This document shows, one piece after another, positions 33,887 through 36,318 of a DNA stretch of 36,318 nucleotides. The DNA comes from M0027 sp021713415 (GTDB taxonomy: Bacteria > Pseudomonadota > Gammaproteobacteria > Francisellales > Francisellaceae). The notes under the pieces were generated by a model. That model did not search any database. It was not told the DNA's origin and was given only the letters and a program-made list of their open reading frames with translations. The stretch is from the NCBI GenBank assembly GCA_021713415.1, contig JAKJJQ010000029.1:1-36318 (forward strand). Direction: 5' to 3'. The translations under genes were made by a program, and so were the position numbers. The first letter of the stretch is position 1. Every line of letters begins with the position of its first letter.

Positions 33887-34624
33887 TTAACAGATTACAC
33901 AGCCACTTGATTCTTTATTACTAGATTGATTTGCTTTTTGATCTGAAGTAATTGTATATCTTGTAAATGGTTTTGGTGATTCATTTATATTTAAATTTTT
34001 ATTAGATAAATAAGATTCATCTTTTATTTTTTCTTGCATAGCCCTTACTTCATCTAATGGTAAAGAAGGAAGAAAAGAAACTTGCTTATGCACATCTGGA
34101 TTATATGCCACAAAACTTGACTCATTTTCATCCCATAATTTTAACTTCTCTTCCATTTGCTCACGAGGAAAAACATAACCATGTTGAACATCAAAGATAT
34201 AGTTAGCATCTCCATCTCTAAGTCCTAAAACAACATGAGATTGATTACCAACTTTATCAGATAGTGCAATAATTTCAGTTTCAAGCCCATATTCTTTACA
34301 ACGATAATGCGCATCAAGTGCAATACCCTGACAATTTTCTGCTTTTGTTTTACCTATTGTATTTAACATTTTAGCAGTGATATATAATTCACTTTCACCT
34401 TTTAGTGGATAAGATTTTCTAGTGTTTTCTACCCGTTTGCTGCTGATATATCTTTCACTTTCTCCATATGATTCACTATGTAATGTTGAAGAGTAAGGTA
34501 TTGCATCTATTGACTCATCTAGAACGTTATCTAAAGTAGTATTAACTGTACTTTGAATTTTAATATTAGGAGCAAACATTGATTCATAAAAATTTCTTTT
34601 TTGAACTTCTTGAGATCTTGGCAT
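33887..34624 (-). CDS. Transglutaminase/papain-fold putative cysteine protease, paralogue B, with CaaX end
   Basis: This 245-residue protein shares its core with the gene at 19719-20780: NCQGIALDA (C98), QSHVVLGL (H130) and YIFDVQHGY (D145), with C-H and H-D steps of 32 and 15. Both start MPR. It lacks a signal peptide. The final residues are SSGCVIC, and C-V-I-C is a CaaX box of the type prenylated by eukaryotic farnesyl- or geranylgeranyltransferase. Effectors of Legionella are known to use such host prenylation to reach membranes. The motif could be chance in a four-residue end, but it supports a host-facing role. Confidence 0.62.
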   Translation of the reverse strand: MPRSQEVQKRNFYESMFAPNIKIQSTVNTTLDNVLDESIDAIPYSSTLHSESYGESERYISSKRVENTRKSYPLKGESELYITAKMLNTIGKTKAENCQGIALDAHYRCKEYGLETEIIALSDKVGNQSHVVLGLRDGDANYIFDVQHGYVFPREQMEEKLKLWDENESSFVAYNPDVHKQVSFLPSLPLDEVRAMQEKIKDESYLSNKNLNINESPKPFTRYTITSDQKANQSSNKESSGCVIC

Positions 34625-34699
34625 CTGTGCAACCCATATTAATTATTCTTATAAATGTAATTTTATTAATATATCACAAATTGAAAGAATGAACAAATA

Positions 34700-34711
34700 T
34701 TAGTCAAATAA
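34700..34711. promoter_or_regulatory. Partial copy of the shared regulatory motif
   Basis: On the minus strand this reads TTATTTGACTAA, matching the first half of TTATWTGACNNNTTATAA but not the -10-like half. It lies 76 nt before paralogue B and about 115 nt before the Fic gene on the other strand. TTGATTATAAATAATC a few bases further to the right resembles the second half. Confidence 0.25.
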
Positions 34712-34826
34712 GATCATATTGATTATAAATAATCTACAACTTAAAAATTATCCTATTTTCTATATTTACCAAACATATAATATTTTTTATAATAAAATAA
34801 TCAAGCTATTAGGCGGGTTGTGTATT

Positions 34827-36257
34827 ATGGCGTTTCCAGAAGAGTATACTGAATTTCTTTTTACAGATTTAAAAAAGCATCAATTCGACGAATTAATAAA
34901 GCGCTTTGAAGAAAGAGAGCCAGGATACTTTCGTTCTCTATTATGTACATTTAATGACACAAGGACTACTTTAAGAAAATCTAGATTTCTAACACAAGAT
35001 TTATTGAAAATTATTCACCATAATGCAATGGATGGAGTTGAAAATACCAATTATAAAAAATATACCCATGTTAAAGAAAGCATATCTGAGTACACAATTA
35101 CTGGTAATAATTTTAATGTTCTCCCTGATTCTTATACATCAATTAAAGGTTTAAAAGAATGGTACAATCAACATAGCTCAATATGGAGTAACTGCTGCTG
35201 GTTCTATGATCAATCAAAAATACCAGCAGATACTATTTCTTCAATTGAAGAATTAAATCAAGCACTTTTAAATGCTAAAATCACTTCTGAAGATGAGTTA
35301 CTTAAAGTTTTTAATGAGGGAAACTTATATGTTCACAATAGTGCAAATAATCTAAGAAATGATATTCAAAATATTCTAATTCATTACAATACCCAAATTC
35401 AAAAACCTTTAACTAAGCATGAAAAACTAGAATTAATCTGCAAAACTGTACAACAATTAGAGAGACGGCACCCTTTTACAGACGGTAACGGCAGAACTTT
35501 TTCAATGGTGCTTTTAAACTCCTTACTTGAACAAAACGGTTTTCACTTTGCTTTACAAGCAGACCCAAATAGAGTTGATGGCTTGTCATTAGATCAATTA
35601 GTTAGTGAAATAGAATATTCAATGAAAAAAACTGAAATATTTGAGAACCTATATGCTAAAAACCCAGAAATTGCTGATTTATTTATTCGCTTATGTGCCA
35701 AATATGACCATGAAATGCAATTAAATCCTGGTATTAATCCAGGCCTACATTTTTTAAATGATTTAGAAAAAATGGCAAACTTATATTATGAAAATGATAT
35801 AAATACAGTAGTTTCAAGGTTCTGTTTTGATGATAAATTTAGTAAAAAACGTAAAGAAATTGAAGCTTCATTAAGCCAAAATTTAATTGATAAAGTATCT
35901 AAAGCCATTTTAGAATATAAAAGTAAAGATAAAGCCTCATTTTTTAATTGGCAGCTATTTCATCGTCATGGAAAAGATGGAATTGATCGAGCAGATAAAT
36001 TACAAGAAATCATTAATAAAGTTAACCCTAAAAAACCGGATACACTAGCTGATTTACATATTTTTATACATACTTTCTTAAACCCTGAAAGTGGTATTGA
36101 TAAGCGATCTCTATTTTATGGTGATTTATCAAATGAAGATCAACAGTTACTATCTGGCGGGAACTATAACAAGTCATCACTAAAAACTTTAATAAATATC
36201 CCCGCGGCAAGCAGCGGGGTATTAAAAGAGTCGCAATTGCGCTTCATCCAGTTTTAA
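34827..36257 (+). CDS. Fic-domain protein with C-terminus replaced by the terminal repeat
   Basis: Fic enzymes transfer AMP, UMP, phosphocholine or similar groups to Ser/Thr/Tyr of target proteins. I start at the ATG at 34827 (AGGCGGG 9 nt upstream) rather than 34719, giving 476 residues. ERRHPFTDGNGRT (H215 to R223) is the Fic HPFx[D/E]GNGR loop with all catalytic residues. The N-terminal 200 residues precede it and a ~230-residue helical part follows. No inhibitory S/TxxxE-G/N helix is obvious. The last ~22 residues (from 36191 on, PAASSGVLKESQLRFIQF) are encoded in the multicopy repeat, read on the antisense strand of its gene. The native C-terminus has therefore probably been lost. Confidence 0.85.
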   Translation: MAFPEEYTEFLFTDLKKHQFDELIKRFEEREPGYFRSLLCTFNDTRTTLRKSRFLTQDLLKIIHHNAMDGVENTNYKKYTHVKESISEYTITGNNFNVLPDSYTSIKGLKEWYNQHSSIWSNCCWFYDQSKIPADTISSIEELNQALLNAKITSEDELLKVFNEGNLYVHNSANNLRNDIQNILIHYNTQIQKPLTKHEKLELICKTVQQLERRHPFTDGNGRTFSMVLLNSLLEQNGFHFALQADPNRVDGLSLDQLVSEIEYSMKKTEIFENLYAKNPEIADLFIRLCAKYDHEMQLNPGINPGLHFLNDLEKMANLYYENDINTVVSRFCFDDKFSKKRKEIEASLSQNLIDKVSKAILEYKSKDKASFFNWQLFHRHGKDGIDRADKLQEIINKVNPKKPDTLADLHIFIHTFLNPESGIDKRSLFYGDLSNEDQQLLSGGNYNKSSLKTLINIPAASSGVLKESQLRFIQF

Positions 36258-36318
36258 CCCTTGATTCTTAACATACCGCTCCACCACTTTCCAGTTACCT
36301 CCTTCACCAACTGTCCCA
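36191..36318. repeat. Terminal inverted repeat, right copy
   Basis: This is the exact reverse complement of 1-128. The same partial gene tail runs on the minus strand (36222-36317) and the same hairpin lies at 36200-36219. The end of the Fic reading frame lies within it. Confidence 0.9.
36222..36317 (-). CDS. 3' end of the multicopy unidentified gene (partial, right copy)
   Basis: This is the reverse-strand copy of the frame at 2-97, giving the same 31 residues ending DEAQLRLF and the TAA. It converges on the Fic gene, whose last codons overlap it out of register on the opposite strand. Confidence 0.45.
   Translation of the reverse strand, partial: GTVGEGGNWKVVERYVKNQGLKLDEAQLRLF

Noticed and set aside
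34719..34826. Upstream start of the Fic reading frame
   Set aside because: The extra 36 residues are Ile/Asn/Tyr-rich, come from an AT-rich promoter region, and the first ATG has no ribosome site, while 34827 does.
1..36318. CRISPR array or tRNA/rRNA genes
   Set aside because: No regularly spaced direct repeats and no tRNA-like arms or rRNA segments were seen; the intergenic gaps are short and AT-rich.
1..36318. Circular plasmid or phage with terminal repeats
   Set aside because: The end repeats are inverted, not direct, and no replication, partition or phage structural genes are present; the gene content is chromosomal.

Overview
The window is 36,318 bp of very AT-rich DNA (roughly 30% G+C by eye). 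The housekeeping genes are gammaproteobacterial in type: dusA, a tusB-like gene, yciB, yciO, queG, mnmC and a DolP/YraP-type BON lipoprotein. Between them lie many large, helical or cysteine-protease-like proteins with eukaryote-facing features: a Fic domain, a C-terminal CaaX box, a caspase-like His/Cys dyad, and a phytanoyl-CoA-dioxygenase-like core. With a LuxR regulator and several amino-acid transporters, this suggests a host-associated gammaproteobacterium of the Legionellales or Fastidiosibacteraceae/Francisella type. The genus cannot be fixed from the sequence. No secretion-system gene is present, so 'effector' is an inference throughout.

Layout. Bases 1-128 and 36191-36318 are perfect inverted copies of one sequence that holds the 3' end of an unidentified gene and a GC-rich hairpin. 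The window therefore looks like a contig bounded at both ends by the same multicopy, probably IS-like, element. Bases 98-626 are an AT-rich gap with one terminator. Bases 627-9394 form an accessory block: a secreted Cys-rich protein, a 651-aa PhyH-like oxygenase, a 1332-aa protein with a degenerate PLP-enzyme-like centre and a tandem duplication, a 311-aa solenoid protein and a small secreted protein. Bases 9499-19641 are mostly metabolic: a DHA2 MFS pump, dusA-tusB, a membrane-anchored caspase-like protein, an alpha/beta hydrolase, alanine dehydrogenase, yciO, yciB, an APC permease and a VOC protein. Bases 19719-26892 hold a transglutaminase/papain-like protein, a pirin, queG, an ATPase-antitoxin-toxin cassette, and a LuxR regulator divergent from an unknown gene. 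Bases 26987-36257 hold an unknown gene, a permease-gloA-bdhA gene string, a nitroreductase, a BON lipoprotein, mnmC, a second transglutaminase/papain-like protein ending in CVIC, and a Fic protein whose C-terminus runs into the right-hand repeat.

How the genes fit together. Amino-acid uptake (two APC permeases), alanine deamination (ald) and 3-hydroxybutyrate oxidation (bdhA) suit a bacterium living on host amino acids and stored polyhydroxybutyrate. Four tRNA-modification genes (dusA, tusB, queG, mnmC) are scattered. The most interesting regulatory signal is a shared 18-nt pattern, TTATWTGACNNNTTATAA. It lies 28-48 nt upstream of the start codons of three unrelated effector-like genes (1332-aa, 651-aa and caspase-like), and weaker relatives lie upstream of the other effector-like genes. 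This suggests a co-regulated set.
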